Both the position numbers and the translations under genes were made by a program. From Lysinibacillus sp. (GTDB taxonomy: Bacteria; Bacillota; Bacilli; Bacillales_A; Planococcaceae), in assembly GCA_031181585.1 (NCBI GenBank), contig JAPSKP010000014.1, forward strand, positions 1 to 46,182: a DNA stretch of 46,182 nucleotides. Direction: 5' to 3'. This document shows positions 8,664 to 15,975 of the stretch, in pieces (the stretch's first letter is position 1; each line of letters begins with the position of its first letter). The notes beneath the pieces were generated by a model. The model was not told where the DNA came from. It did not search any database and worked only from the letters and a program-made list of their open reading frames with translations.

Positions 8664-9044
8664 CTAACGCTCAGACTTCTTTGAGTTATCGGTTTGTTTG
8701 TAGGCTGAGTTGTTAGTACTACTGTAATTTGGATCTGAGTTGAACGTATCTGCGTTCGAAAAGTCTTCCTCCTCAGCAACCTCTGTCTGATAGCTAGGAT
8801 TTCTGTATGTGGCATTAGAATTCGTAGCGGCACTAGAAGCTTCGGCTTCCACTAAAGGTTTCGTTAGCAGAGGAATACAGACGAGCCCGGCAATCCCTAC
8901 GATTGCATAGATAATACGGGAAAGAACAGAGTCTGTTCCTCCAAATAATGTGGCAACTAAATCAAATTGGAAAAAACCGATAAGTCCCCAGTTGATTGCA
9001 CCAATAATCGCAATGACTAAAGCTGTTCTATAAAGTGATCCCAT
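8664..9044 (-). CDS. yuzA: DUF378 membrane protein, YuzA-like
   Basis: This 126-residue protein has an N-terminal DUF378 domain (about 1-65) made of two helices. The signature INWGLIGFFQFDLVATLFG is followed by SRIIYAIVGIAGL. The second half (about 70-126) is a low-complexity polar tail rich in Asn, Ser, Thr and Glu, longer than in B. subtilis YuzA, and probably disordered. AGGAGG lies 8 bases before the ATG. The molecular role is unknown. Confidence 0.85.
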   Translation of the reverse strand: MGSLYRTALVIAIIGAINWGLIGFFQFDLVATLFGGTDSVLSRIIYAIVGIAGLVCIPLLTKPLVEAEASSAATNSNATYRNPSYQTEVAEEEDFSNADTFNSDPNYSSTNNSAYKQTDNSKKSER

Positions 9045-9299
9045 TGTTCACACCTCCTTTATTTTTCAGGCAAATAAGCCTTCCCTTTAAATTGCCCATT
9101 TTTCCGAAAATCATGGATGAACAAAGATTATTTTTTGTACATAAAATGAACGACTCTGATACACCTTATCTTTTCAAAGGCTATTTTAAAATTCAGGGTT
9201 TCATTACATGAGGTTATAAAATGCAGCAATCACTAGTAAAAGGAGTTTCTCCGCATGTGCGGCTGCTTAATTTAAGATGAGTGGGTATTTTGGGAGAAA

Positions 9300-9329
9300 T
9301 AAAAAGAGAAACCTGTTTTAGGTTTCTCT
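9300..9329 (-). terminator. Terminator of the antiporter gene
   Basis: AGAGAAACCT (9305-9314) and AGGTTTCTCT (9320-9329) form a 10-bp stem with a 5-base loop. On the minus strand it is followed by TTTTTATTT. Confidence 0.85.
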
Positions 9330-9334
9330 ATTCA

Positions 9335-10714
9335 TTATATTTTTTTAGCGATGGTCAGGTTTAACCAGCCGAATAGGATTGTCAGAATTGGACTCAAGAG
9401 ACAGAAGAAGGCAAATGGTAAATAGTCTATAACAGGCACTTCAAGCATCGAAGCGATAAATAGACCGCAGACACTCCATGGAACAAGTGGGTTAATAACA
9501 GTGCCAGCATCTTCCATAACACGGCTCAGGCTTTTTGGCTGTAGTCCCATTTCATCGTATTTGGATTTGAAGGCTTCGCCTGTCAACAAAATTGATAAAT
9601 ATTGCTCACCAACAAGGATATTGATACCGATTGCTGTAAAAGCAGTTCCAGTAATTAATGCACCAATCGATGCCAGCAATTCTTCTACTTTTGCTAAAAG
9701 CGTCTGGATGATGCCGAGGGCAAATAACAGACCACCCATACTCAGGCTCAATAAGACAAGCATGATGGTAAAGAACATACTGCTAATACCGCCGCGTGTT
9801 AATAAGGAATCGATCACTTCTACACCCGTTTTTGCTACATAGCCATCATACAAAATGGAGAAGTACTCCGGGAGCGTTAGCGATATATGCAGCATCGAGA
9901 GAGCAAGAGCTGCAATGGAACTAATCGTCAGCGTGAGAAAAGCAGGGATTTTAAACAATGTACATACAATCAAAACAATAAGCGGGATGATGGCATACCA
10001 ATGGACGAGATTTAATTCTACTAACATTTCCTTATAAGAGGTAATGACGTCTGTCTCCAATGTTTGAATAGATGGAGACAGTACGGTGTACAGAATTGCA
10101 CTAATTAAAAAGGCAGGAATCGTCGTCCAGCTCATATTTTTTATATGCTCAAATAAATCGATGCCTACAATGCTCGCAGCCAAATTTGTCGTATCCGAAA
10201 GGGGCGACATTTTATCACCGAAAAAGGCACCTGAAACAATGGCCCCTGCTGTCAGGGCAAGAGAAGCATCAATTGCTCCGGCAATGCTGATAAATGCTAG
10301 ACCGAGCGTAGCGACAGTGGTTAGTGAGCTGCCAATGGCCGTACCGATAATTGCCGTAGTGACAAATACGATCGTGTAAAAAAAGCTTGCACTAACAATC
10401 GAAAGGCCTATATATAACAGAGTTGGAATCGTACCGCCTACAATCCAGCTGCTAATCAATATACCGATCAGCAGGAAGATATAGATAGCTCCGATTCCCG
10501 CCTGGGCGCCGGAAAGCATGCTCTCTTCTAGTTTTTTAAAGGGTACTCGTTTTAGTAACCCATAAAAAAGTAAAAAGAAGATGGAGCACAGAATAGGAAT
10601 ATGCGGGGTAGCTCCAAACTTACCGATAGAAATTGAGATTGAAAGTATAACGAATGCTACAATTAAAAGCGCCTCTAAAAAAGAGGGACGTATTTTTGCT
10701 TCAATAGAAAACAT
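9335..10714 (-). CDS. nhaC: Na+/H+ antiporter, NhaC family
   Basis: This 459-residue polytopic membrane protein has about 11-12 helices. The conserved block GAFFGDKMSPLSDTTNLAAS at about 165-185 identifies the NhaC family of ion transporters. The neighbouring GTAIGSSLTT and the C-terminal NPLVPWS segments also fit. Members exchange sodium for protons and help in alkaline or salty conditions; some relatives exchange malate or lactate instead, so the ion is inferred. AGGAG is spaced 8 bases from the ATG. It is a single-gene transcript with its own promoter and terminator. Confidence 0.88.
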   Translation of the reverse strand: MFSIEAKIRPSFLEALLIVAFVILSISISIGKFGATPHIPILCSIFFLLFYGLLKRVPFKKLEESMLSGAQAGIGAIYIFLLIGILISSWIVGGTIPTLLYIGLSIVSASFFYTIVFVTTAIIGTAIGSSLTTVATLGLAFISIAGAIDASLALTAGAIVSGAFFGDKMSPLSDTTNLAASIVGIDLFEHIKNMSWTTIPAFLISAILYTVLSPSIQTLETDVITSYKEMLVELNLVHWYAIIPLIVLIVCTLFKIPAFLTLTISSIAALALSMLHISLTLPEYFSILYDGYVAKTGVEVIDSLLTRGGISSMFFTIMLVLLSLSMGGLLFALGIIQTLLAKVEELLASIGALITGTAFTAIGINILVGEQYLSILLTGEAFKSKYDEMGLQPKSLSRVMEDAGTVINPLVPWSVCGLFIASMLEVPVIDYLPFAFFCLLSPILTILFGWLNLTIAKKI

Positions 10715-10777
10715 ATGACGGCTCCTAGATGAAAAATAAATTTACTTCATCGCTTCAACTCGCGAAAGTATATAGCT

Positions 10778-10805
10778 ATTGTAACATTCTTAGAGCATAA
10801 GTCAA
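10778..10805 (-). promoter_or_regulatory. SigA-type promoter of the antiporter gene
   Basis: On the minus strand TTGACT (10805-10800), a 16-base spacer and TACAAT (10783-10778) give a near-consensus housekeeping promoter. It predicts a leader of about 57 bases. Confidence 0.6.
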
Positions 10806-10945
10806 TAGTGTGAAAATTGAAGGAAAGAAAGGGTAGAGAAAAGACCATTTTTCAACGGGAATGGACGGTCTGTAGTATATGTTCAGACGTTCTATCTCTC
10901 TTAACTTTTTATGAAAATCCTATTTCAAATAAATATCGCGTTGTT

Positions 10946-11221
10946 TTATCCGACTAATATATTTTCCTTCATTTTCTCCTCAATCATTTGTAGTAATTCT
11001 TCTGAAGTGTCAGCTTTTACGATCTCGCTATTTACAATGGCAAAAAGACAGGAATCACAAGTTTCACAATGAGAAGTACAGCCTGCTTCCTCAATAATGA
11101 CATCTTCTCTACCGGTCAATTCATCATAAGCATCGGCACTGCCAAATGAAAGGTTTGAAATACAAAACTCCACATGGTTTTTAAGGGGTTTATCTTTGCG
11201 TTTAAATAAGGATTTGAACAT
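10946..11221 (-). CDS. DUF1450 small cysteine-rich protein (YuzB-type)
   Basis: This 91-residue protein has the DUF1450 layout: VEFCISNL near the N-terminus (C20), then a cysteine cluster C48, C52, C55, C58 in GCTSHCETCDSC, then LFAIVNSEIVKADT. The spacing suggests a thioredoxin-like ferredoxin fold able to hold an iron-sulfur cluster or to undergo redox change. This is an inference, since family function is unknown. It has a longer basic N-terminus and one more CxxC than I recall for YuzB, so it may be a paralogue. It is monocistronic. Confidence 0.75.
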   Translation of the reverse strand: MFKSLFKRKDKPLKNHVEFCISNLSFGSADAYDELTGREDVIIEEAGCTSHCETCDSCLFAIVNSEIVKADTSEELLQMIEEKMKENILVG

Positions 11222-11458
11222 TGCATAGACACCTCGATTTTTCTTTTATTGTACTCATTTTTCAAGAGCTGGAACAATTGCCCATTTGGCTGATTGACAA
11301 ATTGCAAAGAAAATAAAGGAATACTGAAATGATAGGGAAGAGTCAGTGATTAGTCGGAAACAGCCGCATAAGGTAATAGTAAGGGTATTAGAAGATAGAA
11401 GAAGTAAGTCGACCGGCGAGAATTATATATTGATTGCAGTTTATATAAAGAGAAAGGA

Positions 11459-11488
11459 CGCGGTTCCCTTATGTAAGGGGATACCGCG
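11459..11488 (-). terminator. Terminator of the general stress gene
   Basis: The outer arms CGCGGT/ACCGCG and inner arms CCCTTA/TAAGGG make a long hairpin just after the stop codon of the minus-strand gene. Downstream on that strand is a C/T-rich run. Confidence 0.65.
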
Positions 11489-11496
11489 CCCTGTTT

Positions 11497-11943
11497 CTAC
11501 ATGCGGCGTCGCATCACATCTAGATCATCCAGATGACTACGGGCCTCTTGATCTGCCTGCTGTTTTAATTCATATACTGATTGCTGCTCTGCTGGAGTAT
11601 CTAGGATGAAACCTTCGGGTGTTTCTTTTCGGGCATAAATAACAGTTGCACCTTGTGAGAGCTCATTGCTTAAGTAGGAAATTTCTGCTTCTGTTAAATC
11701 AATCTGGCGCAATGTTTCTGATTCAGCGTCTTCGCCTGTAAAGAATGCTTTAAACTTATCCATCCAGTTTCCCGCTTCATGGGTGTGAATATCAGAATCC
11801 AATTTAATGTTTTCATAGTTATCTATATCTTTAGAAAAAATGTGAATCTCATGTTCAGAAAAACCTTCTGATTTAAGTGTTTCTAATTTATAGAAGAAAT
11901 CTTCGTGGCCATTCGTTACTTCAATTCGGTAATGTTTGTCCAT
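11497..11943 (-). CDS. yflT: General stress protein, YflT/GSP17M-like
   Basis: This 148-residue soluble acidic protein starts with MDKHYRIEVTNG. The N-terminal half (about 1-75) has the general stress protein 17M pattern: a glycine-flanked repeat region followed by a LKSEGFSEHEIHIFSKD segment. The C-terminal half is helical and highly charged. The longer open frame upstream is not coding: AGAAGGAGTG lies just before ATG 11943, so I use that start. B. subtilis YflT is a SigB-controlled general stress protein of unknown biochemical role. A fitting SigB promoter is found here. Confidence 0.82.
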   Translation of the reverse strand: MDKHYRIEVTNGHEDFFYKLETLKSEGFSEHEIHIFSKDIDNYENIKLDSDIHTHEAGNWMDKFKAFFTGEDAESETLRQIDLTEAEISYLSNELSQGATVIYARKETPEGFILDTPAEQQSVYELKQQADQEARSHLDDLDVMRRRM

Positions 11944-11978
11944 CTTTTTCACTCCTTCTAACTTGTATTGGTACTTTC

Positions 11979-12004
11979 TTTCCCGCTCTTCTTTCTTTAG
12001 AAAC
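11979..12004 (-). promoter_or_regulatory. Putative SigB promoter of the YflT-like gene
   Basis: On the minus strand GTTTCT (12004-11999), a 14-base spacer and GGGAAA (11984-11979) match the SigB pattern, 35 bases before the ATG. Position and spacing mirror those of the catalase promoter at 4797-4822. Confidence 0.6.
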
Positions 12005-12091
12005 GTGGTTAGGGATATGTAATGCAACTGTAAAGAAATTGCAGAGGAATAAGGATAAAAAATGCAACAATAGCAGAAATGAGGTGAGAGA

Positions 12092-12733
12092 ATGCACGCA
12101 TTTTTACTTGAGATGAAGCAGATAGACGTAGCCATTCATCATTTTTTATCAGATTACGGTTACCTGGTTTATATACTTTTATTCCTGTTAATTTATTGTA
12201 AGACTGCGTTTATCGTTCTGACATTCCTGCCAGGAGATGCTACCGTATTTGTTAGTGGAGCACTCGTGGCGATAGGGGAATTGAATGGCTGGTTTTTGCT
12301 GGTGCTTCTGTTTACAGCAACAGTTTTAGGGGATGTACAAAACTATTGTATCGGCCGTATTGGTCGTAAAATGACGGGTAGATGGTGGATCCTTTCAAAA
12401 AACACAATGCAATCGGCAAATGATTTTTTAAAACAATATGGAGAAAAGGCGATTTTATTTTCTCGCTTCATTCCACTGATGAGAACAATGATTCCTTGTG
12501 TGACGGGGTATACCCGATACTCCTTTCGTGCATTTTTAACGTTTAATGGCCTTGGCGGGATTGTGTGGGTAACTTTATGGCTCGGTGCAGGGCTGCTTTT
12601 AGGACAAATCCCTATCATTGAACAGAACATGGCTATTTCAATTCCTATTATTTCATGCATTCCATTTATTCCACCAATTATTTGGTATATCATAAAATCT
12701 GGCCGGAAGAAAAAAAAGGATGGCAGGCTGTAG
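12092..12733 (+). CDS. DedA-family membrane protein
   Basis: This 213-residue protein has the SNARE-associated/DedA (VTT) fold. It shows hydrophobic helices around 20-75, the amphipathic segment FLPGDATVFVSGAL, a glycine-rich GDVQNYCIGRIGR motif, and the conserved FSRFIPLMRTMIPCVTGYTRYSFRAFLTFN block at about 125-155. DedA proteins act in membrane lipid homeostasis; several are undecaprenyl-phosphate or phospholipid transporters. Conserved acidic and arginine residues of the family are present. GAGGTGA precedes the ATG. It diverges from the general stress gene. Confidence 0.88.
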   Translation: MHAFLLEMKQIDVAIHHFLSDYGYLVYILLFLLIYCKTAFIVLTFLPGDATVFVSGALVAIGELNGWFLLVLLFTATVLGDVQNYCIGRIGRKMTGRWWILSKNTMQSANDFLKQYGEKAILFSRFIPLMRTMIPCVTGYTRYSFRAFLTFNGLGGIVWVTLWLGAGLLLGQIPIIEQNMAISIPIISCIPFIPPIIWYIIKSGRKKKKDGRL

Positions 12734-12762
12734 CGCCGCCAACCCTGTTGAGTATTTAACAG

Positions 12763-12858
12763 TTATACTTGAATAAGAGACTGATTAATTAGTACACCAA
12801 TTCCCACAGCAATTAAAATCCCTAAGCAAGAGACAATAACGTAAGTTGGTTTTAACAT
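12763..12858 (-). CDS. 31-residue single-helix membrane protein (unrecognised)
   Basis: This is a tiny gene usually missed by length cut-offs. It begins MLKPTYVIVSC, continues with an uninterrupted hydrophobic helix rich in Ile, Val, Leu and Gly to about residue 24, and ends INQSLIQV. AAAGGAG is correctly spaced before the ATG. A TATAAT box with an FNR-type palindrome centred 41.5 bases upstream of the predicted RNA start supports real expression. I do not recognise the family. Size and topology resemble small accessory subunits of respiratory oxidases such as CydS/CydX, but no sequence identity is claimed. It converges with the DedA gene. Confidence 0.65.
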   Translation of the reverse strand: MLKPTYVIVSCLGILIAVGIGVLINQSLIQV

Positions 12859-12884
12859 AAAATCGCTCCTTTCATATTACCAAC

Positions 12885-12927
12885 ATTATAAAAGCACAGG
12901 GGAATTTTGGATGTGAAAAAAATCACA
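12885..12927 (-). promoter_or_regulatory. FNR-class promoter of the 31-residue protein gene
   Basis: On the minus strand a perfect TATAAT (12890-12885) lacks a recognisable -35 box (CATCCA). Instead it has the exact palindrome TGTGA-N6-TCACA (12912-12927). The palindrome centre is at -41.5 if the start is 7 bases after the -10 box. That is the class II geometry used by FNR/CRP-family activators. The palindrome also lies about 135 bp before cobT on the other strand. Confidence 0.6.
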
Positions 12928-13061
12928 CTTTGTTCAAAAATCACGCAAATATTTGCTAGTCTGTGGGTAAAATTTAAATAATTCGCTGCAGGTAATAAAT
13001 AATTAGCTATTTTTGTGTTATATTTATTGAAAATTTTGTCTTTAAAAGGAGCTTACACAAG

Positions 13062-14096
13062 ATGTTAACTTTCTCTGTTCCACCGCTTCATCATGAAAAA
13101 ATGGCTGAAGCAAGGGAGTATATTGATTCTTTAACAAAACCGCCAGGGAGCTTAGGCAGGCTGGAGGAACTGGCGATTCATCTTGCTGGCATGACAGGAA
13201 ACGTTCAGCCTGATATTCAGCCAGCTTCACTCGTTTTTTGTGCTGACCATGGAATTGTAGAGGAAAATGTCTCTGCTTCGCCCCAGGAAGTAACTTATGA
13301 AATGGCTATGAATATGGCAGAGGGGGGAGCCGGAATCAGTATATTTAGTAAAATGATTGGTGCTCCATTGAGCGTCTATGATTTAGGCATCATGCGCCCT
13401 GTGCCGCATAACAAAGTAATCAATAAGAAAATCCGTGAAAAAGGAACGGCTAACTTTTTGAAAGAGCGTGCAATGACAGAAGAAGAGGCATGGCTGGCAA
13501 TTAAAGTTGGCTACGACGCGGCCAAGCAGGCAATCAAAGAAGGAGCTGGCTGTCTAATTCTCGGAGAACTGGGGATTGGAAATACGACTGCGAGTAGTGC
13601 TATTTCAGCAGCTATCCTTGACATCGATCCAGAAGCGGTTGTCGGACGTGGATCGGGCATTGATGATCAGCAATTAATCAGAAAAATTGAAGTTTGCCGT
13701 GAGGCGCTGGCTTTTCATAAGCCTCAAAAAAATGATGCAATCGATTTATTATCAAAAGTCGGTGGCCTTGATATGGCGGGGATGGCTGGCGCAATGGTCG
13801 GAGCAGCAGAAATGCGAATTCCTATTTTATTGGATGGATTCATTTGTACAGTCGCAGCCTGTATGGCAGATTTACTTGCCCCAGGAAGTGTAGATTATAT
13901 GATTTTATCTCATAGCTCTGTAGAGCCTGGACATAAAATTATCGCTGACTATCTGCATAAGCAACCGCTTGTACAGCTGGATCTACGGCTCGGGGAAGGG
14001 ACAGGCGCTGCTGTTTCTTACCCAATTATTAAGGCAGCGAATGTGATGGTAAAGGAAATGGCTACATTTAGCGGGGCGAAAGTTTCACAAAAATAA
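13062..14096 (+). CDS. cobT: Nicotinate-nucleotide--dimethylbenzimidazole phosphoribosyltransferase
   Basis: This 344-residue enzyme makes alpha-ribazole phosphate from nicotinate mononucleotide and 5,6-dimethylbenzimidazole, the lower-ligand step of cobalamin assembly. Family motifs seen in order are PPGSLGRLEELA, VFCADHGIVEENVSASPQEVT, GELGIGNTTASSA, VGRGSGIDD and the catalytic Glu in RLGEGTGAA (about residue 312). AAAGGAG precedes the ATG. No other cobalamin gene and no cobalamin riboswitch is seen nearby, so the cell may use it for salvage or for lower-ligand exchange. Confidence 0.95.
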   Translation: MLTFSVPPLHHEKMAEAREYIDSLTKPPGSLGRLEELAIHLAGMTGNVQPDIQPASLVFCADHGIVEENVSASPQEVTYEMAMNMAEGGAGISIFSKMIGAPLSVYDLGIMRPVPHNKVINKKIREKGTANFLKERAMTEEEAWLAIKVGYDAAKQAIKEGAGCLILGELGIGNTTASSAISAAILDIDPEAVVGRGSGIDDQQLIRKIEVCREALAFHKPQKNDAIDLLSKVGGLDMAGMAGAMVGAAEMRIPILLDGFICTVAACMADLLAPGSVDYMILSHSSVEPGHKIIADYLHKQPLVQLDLRLGEGTGAAVSYPIIKAANVMVKEMATFSGAKVSQK

Positions 14097-14135
14097 ATAG
14101 CAGCTATAGAACAAGATGTAAATAATGAGTTTCAA

Positions 14136-14186
14136 AAGCGCGTATCGGCACCAGAAAAGGTGACTGCTACGTGCTTTTTATTTTTT
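14136..14186 (+). terminator. Terminator of cobT
   Basis: An imperfect hairpin pairs AAGCGCGTA with TACGTGCTT, with an inner GGCACC/GGTGACT stem, and ends in TTTTTATTTTTTG. Confidence 0.7.
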
Positions 14187-14345
14187 GTAAATAAATTTCG
14201 AGATAAGGAAGTTACCCTGCTTTTGCGATCTGTAGTCTTCTGCAACAATGTTTCCGAATTCTTCAACACGAAAAAACCTTTCACATTATTTGATAAATAA
14301 CTGTTGCCTTCCACATTATCTTATCAAGATATCGTCATAATCGAG

Positions 14346-14364
14346 GTAAAAGGGATACTTTTAC
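14346..14364. promoter_or_regulatory. Inverted repeat upstream of the VTC operon (operator candidate)
   Basis: GTAAAAG-GGATA-CTTTTAC is a perfect 7-bp inverted repeat. No T run follows, so it is not a terminator. It lies about 140 bp upstream of the operon's first ATG, within promoter distance. Confidence 0.35.
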
Positions 14365-14506
14365 ACCTTTACTCTGACATTAAAAAAATTTCACATAAAA
14401 ATTACTTGAACTTATGTTTGACACATTCAGGGCGTAAAGTACCGATTATCAGTGAGATATCCATTGTTGTATGACTAGTGAAAAGAAGGATGAAGGAGGA
14501 AGGGAA

Positions 14507-15208
14507 ATGCCGATTCATACATCATTTAATCCGAAAGGTAGAAAGGAAATGAAATTTGGCATTACGTATATGGATTATATAATGCTGCGTAATAAATTAC
14601 GTTATGTGATGAGATCTGATCCACATACAGGACCAACTGGACATTATTTAATCCGTTCATGTTACTTTGACAATTTCGATAACAAGGTGATGAATGAGAA
14701 AAAGGAAGGTTTTTTAAATCGCGATAAATACCGTGTCCGCAGTTATGGAAAAAGCTTCGCAACCATTAATTTGGAGAGAAAGTCAAAACGCAATAATTTG
14801 ACCTTTAAAGCGAAATGCAGGTTGACGGAGCAGGAATTTGAAAGCATGCGAACTGGAGAGATCGACTGGATGGAAAATGACGAAAGGACATTGCTGCAGG
14901 ATTTATTCCGTGAAATGAAATACAAGGGATTAAAGCCGATGACGGTTGTCGACTACGAGCGGGAAGCTTATATCTATCTTTACGGTAATGTGCGGATTAC
15001 GTTCGACAGTAAGGTGAAATCAAGCCTAAGGAATACAGATATGTTCAATGCAGCCTTGCCAATGGTCGATGTATTAGAGCCGAGCGAAGTCATTTTGGAA
15101 GTGAAATATGATGAATACCTGCCGGACATTATAAAAATGATGCTGCAGGGGATTAATGTAAAGCAAGAAGCATATTCAAAATATCAATTAAGCCGTATGT
15201 ACGGATAA
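14507..15208 (+). CDS. VTC-domain (polyphosphate polymerase-like) protein
   Basis: This 233-residue protein has the triphosphate-tunnel fold of the VTC domain. Tunnel residues are visible: R50-SCYFD, DKYRVRSY (73-80), the basic NLERKSK (88-94), FKAKCRL, VVDYEREAY, RITFDSKV and ILEVKYDEYLP (E198, K200). In yeast Vtc4 this domain makes polyphosphate from ATP; the bacterial homologues are annotated by domain and their reaction is mostly untested. I chose ATG 14507 because AGGAGG at 14494-14499 serves it; the longer frame from 14471 contains that site. It is first of three co-oriented genes with gaps of 16 and 55 bases. Confidence 0.85.
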   Translation: MPIHTSFNPKGRKEMKFGITYMDYIMLRNKLRYVMRSDPHTGPTGHYLIRSCYFDNFDNKVMNEKKEGFLNRDKYRVRSYGKSFATINLERKSKRNNLTFKAKCRLTEQEFESMRTGEIDWMENDERTLLQDLFREMKYKGLKPMTVVDYEREAYIYLYGNVRITFDSKVKSSLRNTDMFNAALPMVDVLEPSEVILEVKYDEYLPDIIKMMLQGINVKQEAYSKYQLSRMYG

Positions 15209-15224
15209 ATTAGGAGGAATAGTC

Positions 15225-15920
15225 ATGTTATCTTTATTAACTGCCACAACTTTTGATGATATTTTCAAATCAAGTTTTCTAGAGAAGACATCATCATTTT
15301 CTTTAACAGATTCATTAATTGGAATGGTTGCCGCATTCTTTCTCGGATTATTTATTTATTATGTTTATAAAAAAACATTCAATGGGGTTATTTATTCACA
15401 TTCATTTAATATCTCCCTTATGGTCATGACGTTGACGACAGCGCTTGTCATTATGGGGATTAGTCAGAATGTACTGTTGTCGCTTGGTATGGTCGGGGCA
15501 CTATCGATTGTTCGTTTCCGGACACCGATCAAAGATCCGATGGATTTAATTTTTCTATTTTGGTCAGTTGCTGTTGGAATTCTTTGCGGAGCGGGCTTCA
15601 TTCCGCTTGTTGTTACAGGTTCACTGATTATCGGTATTGTTATTATTCTCTTCCAAAACAAAATTATTGTAGAGAATCCCTATTTGCTTATCGTCAAGTT
15701 TGGTGAAGAAGTGACCAATAAGGAAATTGAAAAAATTCTTTCCGACAGCAGCCAAAAGTATATGTTGAAGTCTAAAACGATCCTTCATGATGAGGAAACG
15801 GAAGTCACTTATGAGGTGCGCATGAGGAACAATGATGCCCAGCTCGTATCGGCAATTTCAAAAGTTGCAGGGGTGTCCTCTTCCGTGATGTTAAGCTACG
15901 ATGGAAATTTTACTGCATAA
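15225..15920 (+). CDS. DUF4956 membrane protein
   Basis: This 231-residue protein has four helices at about 30-50, 65-85, 90-125 and 127-145. The family core is SLGMVGALSIVRFRTPIKDPMDLIFLFW, which resembles MgtC-type membrane modules. A soluble alpha/beta domain (about 155-231) then looks like a small regulatory fold. DUF4956 genes are known to travel with VTC-domain genes, as here. A role in handling or moving the product of the VTC protein is therefore inferred, but the biochemical function is unknown. TAGGAGG lies 8 bases before the ATG. Confidence 0.82.
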   Translation: MLSLLTATTFDDIFKSSFLEKTSSFSLTDSLIGMVAAFFLGLFIYYVYKKTFNGVIYSHSFNISLMVMTLTTALVIMGISQNVLLSLGMVGALSIVRFRTPIKDPMDLIFLFWSVAVGILCGAGFIPLVVTGSLIIGIVIILFQNKIIVENPYLLIVKFGEEVTNKEIEKILSDSSQKYMLKSKTILHDEETEVTYEVRMRNNDAQLVSAISKVAGVSSSVMLSYDGNFTA

Positions 15921-15975
15921 TCAGGAAGTATGGGAGATCTGACTACAGGTCTCCTTTATCAATAGGAGGATATTT

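Larger units (their letters stand above)
14097..14506. other. Intergenic region between cobT and the polyphosphate-type operon
   Basis: It contains the cobT terminator (14136-14186) and an inverted repeat (14346-14364). AT-rich DNA holds a TTGACA at about 14416 but no convincing -10 box at the right distance. No small gene is supported. Confidence 0.4.

Noticed and set aside
11346-11609. 87-codon plus-strand frame overlapping the YflT-like gene
   Set aside because: It crosses that gene's terminator and coding end on the opposite strand and encodes nothing family-like.
12928-13061. Cobalamin riboswitch before cobT
   Set aside because: The leader is AT-rich and shows none of the conserved B12-box bases.
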